From positions 1,195,501-1,259,500 of the forward strand of contig OZ024794.1 in NCBI GenBank assembly GCA_964017045.1: 64,000 nucleotides of DNA. The letters run 5' to 3'. The notes under the pieces are model-generated. The model ran no database searches and had not been told where the DNA came from. It saw only the letters and a list, made by a program, of their open reading frames with translations. Below, one piece after another: positions 60,001 through 64,000 of this stretch. Position numbers and translations under genes: made by a program. Positions within the stretch are counted from its first letter, which is position 1, and each line of letters starts with the position of its first letter. The DNA comes from Omphiscola glabra (lineage: Eukaryota; Mollusca; Gastropoda; Lymnaeidae).

Positions 60001-60675
60001 TTGACCACACACACTTTGACCACACACACTTTGACCACACACACTTTGACTACACACACTTTGACCACACACACTTTGACCCCTCTGACATTCCAATTGT
60101 TACGCTTACCACTTTACATACCTAGAACAGGGAGAGAGAGGGTGAGGGGAGAGTGGGTAGATGGAGGGAAAGAGATAGAGAGATAGAGAGTGAGAGAGGA
60201 AGGTGGAGAAAGAAGAAAATAGAGAAAGAAAGGGATATAAGGGGGATAAGTGATGAGAGAGATGGGGATAAAGATGGAGAGATATAGAGAGGGAAGGGAG
60301 AGAGAGAAGCGGAGATGCAGAAAGAATGTGTGGGAGATGAAGGGAGAGAGATTGGAGGAGAGATGGAAGGAGAGATAGTTATAGAGGGAAAGAGAGCCAT
60401 AGATAGTGAGATGGAAGGAGATTATGGGAGATAGAGGTGGAGGAGAAAGAGATAGGTGGAAAGAGGAAGAGAGTGGGAGATGGAGGGAGAGAGAGATTGA
60501 AAGAGAAAGATATAGCAAGTCAGAATAATTCCAAAAGAAGTAATGTCAGATGGAAAAACCGAGAGACAGAAGATTGAAATTAAAAATACTTTTATCTCCA
60601 GAGGGGACCTATACCAAGCATGAGGATTGGGACGGGCATGACGTCATCGTTCACGTCATGGACACATGTGATAAG
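29963..60675 (+). CDS. RASL12-like Ras-family small GTPase, N-terminal 73 residues in three exons
   Basis: Ras-family proteins bind GTP and GDP and act as switches; RASL12 is a poorly characterised branch. Exons 29963-30050, 59830-59886 and 60602-60675 join in frame to exactly 73 codons. Residues 22-29 are the P-loop GALGVGKS. Residues 30-52 read ALTVKYITRRFIMEYDPDL then EGTY, very like human RASL12 (ALTVKFLTKRF, EYDPNLEDTY). Residues 69-73 are DTCDK at the G3 position. Two key Ras residues are changed: the Thr35 equivalent is Asp47, and the Gly60-Gln61 pair is Asp72-Lys73. Human RASL12 also departs from the canon at these places (Asn; DTADL), which favours RASL12 over RERG. The start codon is a plausible aggATGa about the right distance from the P-loop. 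The NKxD and later exons lie beyond the window. Intron 1 is about 29.8 kb and repeat-filled. Confidence 0.9.
30051..30284 (+). other. Start of RASL12-like intron 1
   Basis: Unique sequence after the donor gtcagt. The long plus frame from 29967 is an out-of-frame read-through of exon 1 into this intron and is not a gene. Confidence 0.65.
30285..30740. repeat. Pyrimidine-rich degenerate minisatellite
   Basis: About 27-bp units around catctcaccttccccatccc and acttcac, with many changes. Nearly all C/T on the + strand with regular A, so a Ser/Thr/Pro/His-rich frame appears by composition alone. Confidence 0.85.
30755..31532. repeat. Degenerate ~33-bp minisatellite interrupted by a LINE
   Basis: Units around catccctgcccaacactgcc and cccatgccagcac. 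Copies lie on both sides of the LINE fragment at 30818-31140 (for example 30785-30817 and 31141 onward), so the LINE landed inside an existing array. Minus-strand Gly/Cys/Met-rich frames are artefacts. Confidence 0.85.
30818..31140 (-). mobile_element. 5'-truncated CR1/L2-like LINE, C-terminus and 3' end
   Basis: On the minus strand the frame encodes KLSIPRVLLETYGKRTFAFA, then GPTIWNTLPDALRHSQTLES and FKTNVKTHLFRKHL. This is the conserved C-terminal tail of LINE ORF2 proteins common in invertebrates (Y-G-x-R-x-F ... W-N-x-L-P). The 3' UTR has a stem-loop (cgcttc and gaagcg arms) and ends in an (ATT)n microsatellite, typical of CR1/L2 elements. Reverse transcriptase is missing; it is a dead-on-arrival copy. 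Confidence 0.87.
31597..32190. repeat. 24-bp minisatellite, about 25 copies
   Basis: The unit contains ctctctgtcttgaaacatcc plus catt. Scattered variants are ttatt and cactc. The unit length is a multiple of three with no stops in several frames on both strands, so four long overlapping frames exist; all are artefacts. Confidence 0.97.
32191..32424. other. Unique sequence, no feature recognised
   Basis: Short spacer between two arrays. Confidence 0.5.
32425..32560. repeat. 11-bp repeat, about 12 copies
   Basis: Unit ccaatcacatt with tctcatt and aattacatt variants. Confidence 0.92.
32610..33045. repeat. 24-bp degenerate minisatellite, about 18 copies
   Basis: The unit contains gacgccccacctccacatct followed by tgtt, with many substitutions. 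Trp/Gly-rich minus frames here are periodic artefacts. Confidence 0.92.
33046..33281. other. Unique spacer with a ~120-bp imperfect duplication
   Basis: Two related segments share cttaaatatg/gttaaatat and caatgactcagga/gtaatgactcagat (33090-33150 and 33180-33235). No coding signal. Confidence 0.5.
33282..34662. repeat. 29-bp GC-rich minisatellite, about 47 copies, G-quadruplex-prone on the minus strand
   Basis: The unit contains cactcccgacccccagaact followed by ccgccccca. On the minus strand each unit gives three G-runs (5, 5 and 3 G). A ten-unit (290-bp) higher-order repeat is visible: the cccataac variant at 33642 and 33932, and the gccaccac variants at 33712/33770 and 34002/34060. Minus-strand Gly/Val/Ser/Trp-rich frames up to 472 codons are artefacts. 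Confidence 0.97.
34680..34702 (+). repeat. Poly(C) run of about 23
   Basis: A C homopolymer just after the 29-bp array. Its exact length is likely uncertain in the assembly. Confidence 0.85.
34763..34804 (+). repeat. (TCAGGG)7, telomere-variant hexamer
   Basis: Seven perfect TCAGGG hexamers. This differs by one base from the animal telomere repeat TTAGGG and lies deep in an intron. Confidence 0.95.
34965..35130. repeat. 36-bp minisatellite, about 4.5 copies
   Basis: The unit contains ctgactaaacagttcttgcc followed by tagcacctaaacaa. Confidence 0.93.
35321..35578. repeat. 28-bp minisatellite, about 9 copies
   Basis: The unit contains tctagttttgtttggtgttg followed by tgtcctgg. Confidence 0.94.
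35640..35820. repeat. TGTC/TGTG-rich low-complexity stretch
   Basis: Imperfect runs of gtgtctgtgt type. The Cys/Val-rich frame through it is compositional. Confidence 0.75.
35821..36635. other. Unique sequence, short degenerate repeats only
   Basis: Contains a few copies of aaatcaaatctacag (36120-36185) and a G-run near 36541-36554. No coding domain recognised. Confidence 0.5.
36636..36830. mobile_element. Degraded short hAT-like element
   Basis: It starts gaggccggcacaacatacgg and ends ttgtgcagacctg, an imperfect terminal inverted repeat. The flanks acatagac (36628-36635) and acgtagat (36831-36838) match at six of eight positions, as for an old hAT target duplication. The interior has ggcccgcgggcc, like other hAT miniatures. 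Length 195 bp. Confidence 0.7.
36940..37175. repeat. 23-bp minisatellite, left part
   Basis: The unit is aactacataacatcaagtta plus cca. About ten copies before a LINE insertion splits the array. Confidence 0.94.
37176..37318 (+). mobile_element. LINE 3' end (CR1/L2-like) inserted in the 23-bp array
   Basis: A hairpin of agcgtgg with gcccagcc, a three-base loop, then ggctggg and ccacgct is followed by an (AAT)n tail. A 3'-terminal stem-loop plus trinucleotide microsatellite tail is characteristic of CR1/L2-type LINEs. No coding sequence remains; the copy is severely 5'-truncated. Confidence 0.8.
37319..39318. repeat. 23-bp minisatellite, right part, about 87 copies
   Basis: Same unit as 36940-37175. 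Most variation is ttacca/ttacta/gatacca. Blocks such as aaaatacaaaccaacataac recur near 37955, 38300, 38365, 38625 and 38825. Near 38945-39260 the block gaccaaaatatagaacatca plus agctacttaattatat recurs three times. Multi-unit duplication is therefore evident. Confidence 0.97.
39319..39617. other. Unique sequence, no feature recognised
   Basis: No repeat or domain found. Confidence 0.5.
39618..39760. repeat. Pentamer CTGGT/CCGGT repeat
   Basis: About 28 pentamers of the form YYGGT with tattg and atggt interruptions. Period 5 opens several frames on both strands; none is coding. Confidence 0.93.
39761..40830. other. Unique sequence with a MITE end fragment
   Basis: At 40342-40370, gtgcacgtaatatatggaag plus gcccc matches the right terminus of the element at 10532-11139. 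It is preceded, as there, by C-rich sequence (ACACAC and C-runs at 40264-40330). No left end is visible. G-runs occur at 40695-40765. Confidence 0.55.
40831..41226. repeat. 20-bp minisatellite, about 19 copies
   Basis: Unit gggagatgggtttaacaata with gggttttacaa variants interspersed. Confidence 0.96.
41227..41458. other. Unique spacer
   Basis: Nothing recognised. Confidence 0.5.
41459..41776. repeat. 18-bp minisatellite, about 17 copies
   Basis: Unit gtcagtttgatcggtgct with atcggtagt and atcagtgct variants. The in-frame Ala/Val/Ser/Leu/Ile peptide is a periodic artefact. Confidence 0.96.
41777..42095. other. Unique spacer with a short CTGGTTCTGTC repeat
   Basis: Positions 41980-42020 contain about three copies of tcctggttctgt. 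Nothing else recognised. Confidence 0.55.
42096..42313. repeat. 21-bp minisatellite, about 10 copies
   Basis: Unit aaaatcgtacaatatcatca plus c. Period 21 leaves frames open on both strands; these are artefacts. Confidence 0.95.
42314..42899. other. Unique sequence, no feature recognised
   Basis: No domain or repeat seen. Confidence 0.5.
42900..43257. repeat. 36-bp minisatellite, about 10 copies
   Basis: The unit contains gtcagattagggtcttatgt followed by ctctgggtacaacatt. Right-hand copies are identical; left-hand copies are degraded. Confidence 0.96.
43363..43603. repeat. 32-bp minisatellite, about 7.5 copies
   Basis: The unit contains tatagatctttgcaatcctt followed by ctatagcttggt. Confidence 0.95.
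43604..43934. other. Unique, partly C-rich spacer
   Basis: Positions 43705-43850 hold degraded ccccttgtctccc repeats. No coding signal. Confidence 0.55.
43935..44176. repeat. ~48-bp minisatellite, left part, split by a hAT element
   Basis: The unit contains tttctttagcgccaatatca and ctgagaatagtttgatagaa. It resumes at 45484 after the transposon. Confidence 0.9.
44177..45483 (-). mobile_element. hAT transposon, 1.3 kb, perfect 8-bp target duplication
   Basis: It starts cagggccggattaa and ends ttaatccgaccctg. It is flanked on both sides by gatagaag (44169-44176 and 45484-45491). The minus strand carries a transposase remnant with the C-terminal dimerisation domain. At 1307 bp it is shorter than autonomous hAT elements, so internal sequence has been lost. 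It inserted into a 48-bp minisatellite. Confidence 0.95.
44418..45060 (-). pseudogene. hAT transposase C-terminal remnant, frameshifted
   Basis: hAT transposases cut and paste elements with 8-bp target duplications. On the minus strand one frame gives SQCCEELINAYPKDLNNNLC and, further on, ENYTKK then EIVRDNIECAFPNVEIALH. Next come NCSTERSFSQLKRTKK and, after a one-base frame change, MKQERLDSLFLLMIEADVLR and KINFDDIL. The ERSFSxLK and RL.L motifs are the signature of the hAT dimerisation domain (ZMYM-type hAT proteins). An internal stop and the frameshift show that it is dead. The N-terminal DDE region is not recognisable here. Confidence 0.85.
45484..45548. repeat. ~48-bp minisatellite, right part
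   Basis: Continuation of the array at 43935-44176 after the hAT insertion. Confidence 0.88.
45690..46545. repeat. 27-bp minisatellite, about 31 copies
   Basis: The unit contains gtgatgtaaaccaatgtctg followed by tgttcaa, with degraded copies at the right end. The unit is a multiple of three and lacks stops in several frames, so His/Trp/Leu- and Cys/Ser/Asn-rich frames appear; they are artefacts. Confidence 0.95.
46546..47324. other. Degenerate repeat, then unique sequence
   Basis: Positions 46655-46860 hold a degraded ~30-bp repeat around gatgatgtatgaagtgctgt. Positions 46900-47324 are unique; a 68-codon minus frame (46992-47198) has even composition, but no homology could be recognised. Confidence 0.5.
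47325..56580. repeat. 11-bp satellite, about 840 copies over 9.3 kb
   Basis: The unit acatcaaaaca occurs in three forms differing in the middle: acatcaaaaca, acatcaataca and acatcataaca. Blocks of the catAAc form dominate about 47690-48700 and short later tracts; aat and aaa forms dominate the rest. Rare marker variants (caaaaccac, accattac, acaagacgac, accaagac) recur at fixed distances and show higher-order duplication. It lies in intron 1 of the RASL12-like gene. A degraded fringe continues to about 56690. Confidence 0.98.
56691..56834. other. Unique spacer with a G-run
   Basis: A G-rich run near 56799-56815. Nothing else. Confidence 0.5.
56835..57305. repeat. ~65-bp minisatellite, about 7 copies
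   Basis: The unit contains taggttttaaatgtaagaac, then cactgatcgactggtagctc and taagcaacacaacatgg. Confidence 0.95.
57306..58282. other. Unique intron sequence
   Basis: Includes a GTGTGGGG-rich patch (57590-57670) and two copies of catgattaaagat (57412, 57450). A 61-codon plus frame at 58057-58242 has no recognisable domain. Confidence 0.5.
58283..58570. repeat. ~34-bp minisatellite, about 8 copies
   Basis: The unit contains gatgttactaaagtgatggt followed by tacggtcaaag. Some copies lack a ggcaga segment. Confidence 0.93.
58571..59100. repeat. 41-bp minisatellite, about 13 copies
   Basis: The unit contains cagcactagactagatcact followed by tgccaatcaacaaggaccaga. Variants ggctatcaac and gccaatcaac are mixed. 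Confidence 0.95.
59101..59319. other. Unique spacer with a G-run
   Basis: A G-run near 59254-59266; otherwise no feature. Confidence 0.5.
59320..59625. repeat. 16-bp minisatellite, degenerate
   Basis: Unit ctgatctctctatctg, passing into ttgatctctctatcta. It ends about 200 bp before RASL12-like exon 2. Confidence 0.92.
59830..59886 (+). CDS. RASL12-like exon 2: switch I region
   Basis: The acceptor is ttgccgcag (ends 59829) and the donor is gtgagt at 59887. The 57-nt exon completes Ala30 and encodes LTVKYITRRFIMEYDPDL. It sits between two unrelated minisatellites (59320-59625 and 59920-60085). Confidence 0.93.
59920..60085. repeat. 15-bp repeat, about 11 copies
   Basis: Unit cacactttgaccaca. 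It begins about 35 bp after the donor of RASL12-like exon 2. Thr/His/Leu and Gly/Gln/Ser/Val/Cys frames here are periodic artefacts. Confidence 0.95.
60125..60520 (+). repeat. Purine-rich (GA)n low-complexity tract
   Basis: Nearly pure G/A for about 400 bp (gagagatagagagagggaag type). It lies between exons 2 and 3 and ends about 80 bp before the exon 3 acceptor. Confidence 0.9.
60602..60675 (+). CDS. RASL12-like exon 3: effector loop to G3
   Basis: The acceptor is tatctccag (ends 60601) and the donor is gtgagc at 60676. The split codon gives Glu49, then GTYTKHEDWDGHDVIVHVMD and TCDK. The β2-β3 spacing matches Ras proteins. The G3 motif is DTCDK in place of DTAGQ. Confidence 0.92.
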
Positions 60676-60739
60676 GTGAGCTCCAATGTTCGGTTACAAC
60701 TTGGAATGAGCGTTTAAATTCGGCTATGTGCCGTTCAGT

Positions 60740-60824
60740 TCGGTAATGTGGTACAACAGGAAAAATTTTGGTACAATATGAGAAATAAAAACTGTGGTAC
60801 AATAGGAGACTTTAAAACTGTTGT
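60740..60824. repeat. ~26-bp repeat, left part, split by a solo LTR
   Basis: Copies of gtggtacaataggagacttt plus aaaact; the same unit resumes at 61455-61510. Confidence 0.8.
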
Positions 60825-61454
60825 TGTGTGATGTTATCCGTATGGAGAAATTAATCTCTTATTTAAGTTTATGGCTCGTTCTACAACAGTACACAACAAA
60901 AGACGATACCATAAGTTAAATACTATAACAAATAATACGATACTCAAACCAGGGCTAATTACAATTAATACATTTTAATGCGTTAATGATAAATTACAAA
61001 ATCAAAAAGTAGTAAATTAAAGCTATCGACTTACAGAATAATGATTGGCTTGTACCGGTACAGTGTTGAAGAATACACCATGTTGTCAAAAGGTACAATA
61101 ATGAAAAGGCATCTACACACAGGCTGTAAACAAATCTCTTGTCTCGTAGCAAAAATAACACACGCTCAAAATATCTCGTGATCAAATCATATCACACCTT
61201 CCTCTCCACACGCTTTCATAGTCTGCTCTACTGATCTTTCTAGAGAGACCTGACACAATGGTTTCCTTTCCAGAGTTCTCCAGATATTTCTACATAATTC
61301 TTAGGAAACAGACTATTAATGGTATTAAGTTGTAAACAAGGTCAAGAGAGACTATTTTTTAGCTAGCCACTCCCTAAATGCGGTTCCGAGCTTGAAGTCA
61401 GCTAGAGTTCATTCCCGGGGAAAGATGACGTAAACACATCGTTTACATAACACA
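60825..61454. mobile_element. Solo LTR, 630 bp, 5-bp target duplication
   Basis: It begins tgtgtgatgttatcc and ends acataacaca (TG...CA with a short inverted repeat). It is flanked by gttgt at 60820-60824 and 61455-61459. No internal retrotransposon sequence remains, as expected after LTR-LTR recombination. The superfamily cannot be told from the LTR. It splits a 26-bp repeat downstream of RASL12-like exon 3. Confidence 0.8.
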
Positions 61455-61544
61455 GTTGTAAAATAGGAGACTTTATAACTGTGGTACAATAGGAGCAATT
61501 AAAACAGTTACAATGTATATTTCACATGTAATAATCCGAATTCC

Positions 61545-61745
61545 ACTACAAGGTATAATCAGTTATATATGACAATGTATAATCATTTTTATATCACATT
61601 GCATAATCATGTCTTACATAACATTGTAAACTCATAACATTGTGTAATGAGGTCTCTTATCACATTGTATAATCATATATTATATCACATTGTAAAATCA
61701 TGTCTTATATCACATTGTATAATCATATCTTATTTCACATTCTTT
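61545..61745. repeat. ~25-bp minisatellite, left part, split by a LINE
   Basis: The unit contains cacattgtataatcatatct followed by tatat. It resumes at 62962. Confidence 0.9.
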
Positions 61746-62961
61746 AGTCATGTCTAGATCACCACCTCTTTATATTGCTTTCATAGATCTGACCAAGGCA
61801 TTCGACTTGGTAAGTCGGAGAAGCCTGTGCATTATCCTGTGTAGAATAGGTTGTCCCCCAGGACTGCTCACAATCATACCGTCATTTTACAAAACATGCA
61901 CAGTCACATTCAATGGCGCGGTCTCTGGGGCATCCCCAGTCAGCAGCAGAGTAAAACAAAGCTGTGTATTGGCACCAACGCTCTTCTCCATTTTCTTCTC
62001 AATGCTTCTTCAAATAAGATATGATTTGCCTTCAGGGACTTTGAAGATGGAGTGTACATCCATACCAGATCTGATGGTAGGCTGTTCAATATCACCTCCC
62101 TTCGTTGAAAGACCAAGATAAAAAAGGGTACTAATTCGTGAACTGCTGTTCGCTGACGATGGCGCCTTAACATCTTACACAGAAGAAGGTCTTCAGCGGC
62201 TAGTTAATCGTCTATCACACGCTTATAAAGACTTTGGAATGTTAATTAGTCTACAGAAAACTCGTGTCATGATGCAGGAATCACCGCCCCCTCCAATCAA
62301 AACTATTGAGGGCCATAATCTGTCGGTTGTTGAGCATTTCACATACCTTGGATCAATATTTCTAATTCTCTCTCCGTTTACGAAAAGGTAAACATCAGGA
62401 TCTCAAAAGCAGAGGCAACTATGGCTAAACTGAATAAGCGGGTGTGGAATAATCTCAATCTAACCGAAAAAACAAAACTAAGTGTCTATCAGGCATTCGT
62501 GCTTAGTACGCTCCTATATGGCAGTGAAGTGTGGATCAAATACACCAGTCACGAGAGGAAACTCAACAGCTTCCATGAACGATGTCTGCGTCGCATTTTA
62601 CGCATACGATGGCAGGACAAGGTGACTAACACAGAGGTCTTGGAACGTGCCAAAATGTGTAGCAGATTCTCCGCTCTTAGCAAGAGACATCTTTGCTGTT
62701 TATGCCATGTAAGGAGAACGGAGGAAGGTCGTATTCCAAAGAAGCTGCTGTTGGGAGAGTTGACAGAAGGGACAAGACTTATTGGACGTCCACGCCTGAG
62801 ATTTATGGCCGTTTGCAAAAGGAGCTTGAGGGAAGTCAACATAGAAATCAACAAATGGGAGATCATTGCCGAACAACGTTCCAGCTGGCGAACAGTAGTG
62901 TACGAAGGTGTAAAAAAGGCAGAAGATGTGCGAAACGAAGCCCTTGCAACAAAAAACAAAC
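61746..62961 (+). mobile_element. RTE-like LINE, 5'-truncated, inserted in the 25-bp array
   Basis: Contains reverse transcriptase and the C-terminal region of ORF2, but no endonuclease. Array units lie on both sides, so the target site cannot be separated from the repeat. It ends aacaaaaaacaaac, probably the 3' tail. See the pseudogene entry for protein content. Confidence 0.88.
61750..62960 (+). pseudogene. LINE reverse transcriptase, frameshifted
   Basis: The enzyme copies LINE RNA into DNA at a nicked target. Reading from 61752: LYIAFIDLTKAFDLVSR (motif A with the first catalytic Asp), then VKQSCVLAPTLFSIFFSMLL (motif B). A frame change near 62035 leads to DGVYIHTRSDGRLFNITSLR with a stop, then ELLFADDGALTSYTEEGLQR with the catalytic FADD at 62149-62160. 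After another break, 62421-63020 encodes TLLYGSEVW, HERCLRRILRIRWQDKVTNT and GRPRLRF. At least two frame breaks and a stop make it non-functional. It is RTE-like by pattern; the clade is not certain. Confidence 0.88.
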
Positions 62962-63105
62962 ATTGTATAATCATATCTTATACCACATTGTATAATCAGG
63001 TCTTAAATCACATTTTATAACCAGGTCTTATATCACATTGTATAATCAGGTTTATACCACATTGTATAATCAGGTCTTATACCACATTGTATAATCAGGT
63101 CTTTA
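62962..63105. repeat. ~25-bp minisatellite, right part
   Basis: Copies of ccacattgtataatcaggtc plus ttata continue the array at 61545-61745. Confidence 0.9.
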
Positions 63106-64000
63106 TCATTTATATAACTTCTATAAGGAAATATTAGAGAGCCAATCAATACCTTTTAGGAAGTGTTCATGAGCCAATCATGGCTCTTTAAGAAAGTGTT
63201 CATGAGCCAGTAACGTCCCATTAAGGAAAAGTTTAGAAGAAATGATCACATACGTTAAAATCAGAATGATCAATTGCTTAAGGCGACATACTGACTATGA
63301 GCTCACAATAGGGTTGGTCATTTAATGGCGGAAGTCTATTAAAAGAACATCCTGGCACACTGTCTGGCCAATCTCATTTGAATATTAATAAAACATCCGG
63401 GTATTCCGTGTGACCAATCTCTCAACAGCTGTTGGGCACTGCTACGTTCATGTGAGCCAGCGTAGTGGCTCTTAGGCTTAGCCTAGACGTCAACGTGTTT
63501 ACAACATTATTTTACGAAAGGTAATATAACTTGTTATTGATATATATATACGGAAATACATTGTTAGAAGCTTTGTTTTACTGAGACATTGTCTAAAAAT
63601 AGATACATAACGTAATGTTAGTGACGTCTTCCGGTGTTAGAAATGACAAATGTGGGGATCAAATCTAGCCTGCCCCCCTTCCAGCCTGCCCCCTCCAGCC
63701 CGCCCAAACAATCCCCACTCCATGAAATCTCCACCCCATTTTTTTTTCTTTTTAAAAGATGCAAATGTTCAGTTTGTTTAAAATAAGGTCCAAGCAGCAG
63801 GAGCAAACTTCTTACCAAAGAGACTAAGATATCTTCCTTCTGTTTGAAGAGTTGAGATGGCTTGGTTTCGTCGGCAGGAAGCGTTGTTCTGACCTGGCTC
63901 TTAGTGCCTGCTATATTCCACGTTGCACTTAGTGCCTGCTATATGCCACGTTGCACCGATAGGATCCGTTTGGAGAGGAGCTAAGATAAACCCACTGGCA
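63106..64000. other. Right edge: mostly unique sequence
   Basis: Contains about two copies of a 42-bp repeat (gtgttcatgagccaatcatg, 63135-63235) and two of a 31-bp repeat (cttagtgcctgctatat, 63898-63958). The next RASL12-like exon was looked for and not recognised. Confidence 0.5.

Noticed and set aside
63618..63818. 66-codon minus frame as a possible exon
   Set aside because: No similarity to the expected RASL12 C-terminal motifs (NKxD, SA) and it is on the wrong strand.

Overview
This is a eukaryotic (metazoan) nuclear window: short coding exons with GT..AG splice sites are scattered across AT-rich introns and a very large load of tandem repeats. Two host genes can be assembled by splicing, both on the + strand. 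The mix of these genes with hAT transposons, CR1/L2-, RTE- and Jockey/R1-like LINEs and dense minisatellites suggests a lophotrochozoan, perhaps a gastropod mollusc. That placement is an inference with low confidence. No bacterial operon, CRISPR array, rRNA or tRNA was seen.

Gene 1 (389-11338) is the 3' part of a protrudin (ZFYVE27) orthologue. Eight phase-compatible exons encode the last 248 residues: a hydrophobic membrane region, an acidic linker and a complete atypical FYVE zinc finger, ending at a TAG. The 5' exons lie to the left of the window. Its introns hold minisatellites and several MITE-like elements.

From 11339 to 29962 no host gene is supported. The region holds hAT miniature elements with 8-bp target duplications (12177-12535, 20807-21212), a long inverted-repeat structure containing a LINE RNase H fragment (15937-16848), and a succession of unrelated minisatellites.

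Gene 2 (29963 to beyond 60675) is the 5' part of a Ras-like small GTPase most like RASL12. Exon 1 (P-loop), exon 2 (switch I) and exon 3 (G3) give 73 residues; the remaining exons lie to the right. Intron 1 is about 29.8 kb and is mostly tandem repeats. These include a 1.4-kb G4-prone 29-bp array, a 2.4-kb 23-bp array and a 9.3-kb satellite of an 11-bp unit (47325-56580) with higher-order duplications. The intron also carries a 1.3-kb hAT transposon and two LINE 3' ends; a 630-bp solo LTR and an RTE-like LINE follow exon 3.

By hand count about half of the 64 kb is tandem repeat, in more than 50 arrays with unrelated units. Almost every long open frame is a periodic frame through one of these arrays and not a gene. 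Several mobile elements sit inside arrays, splitting them in two.
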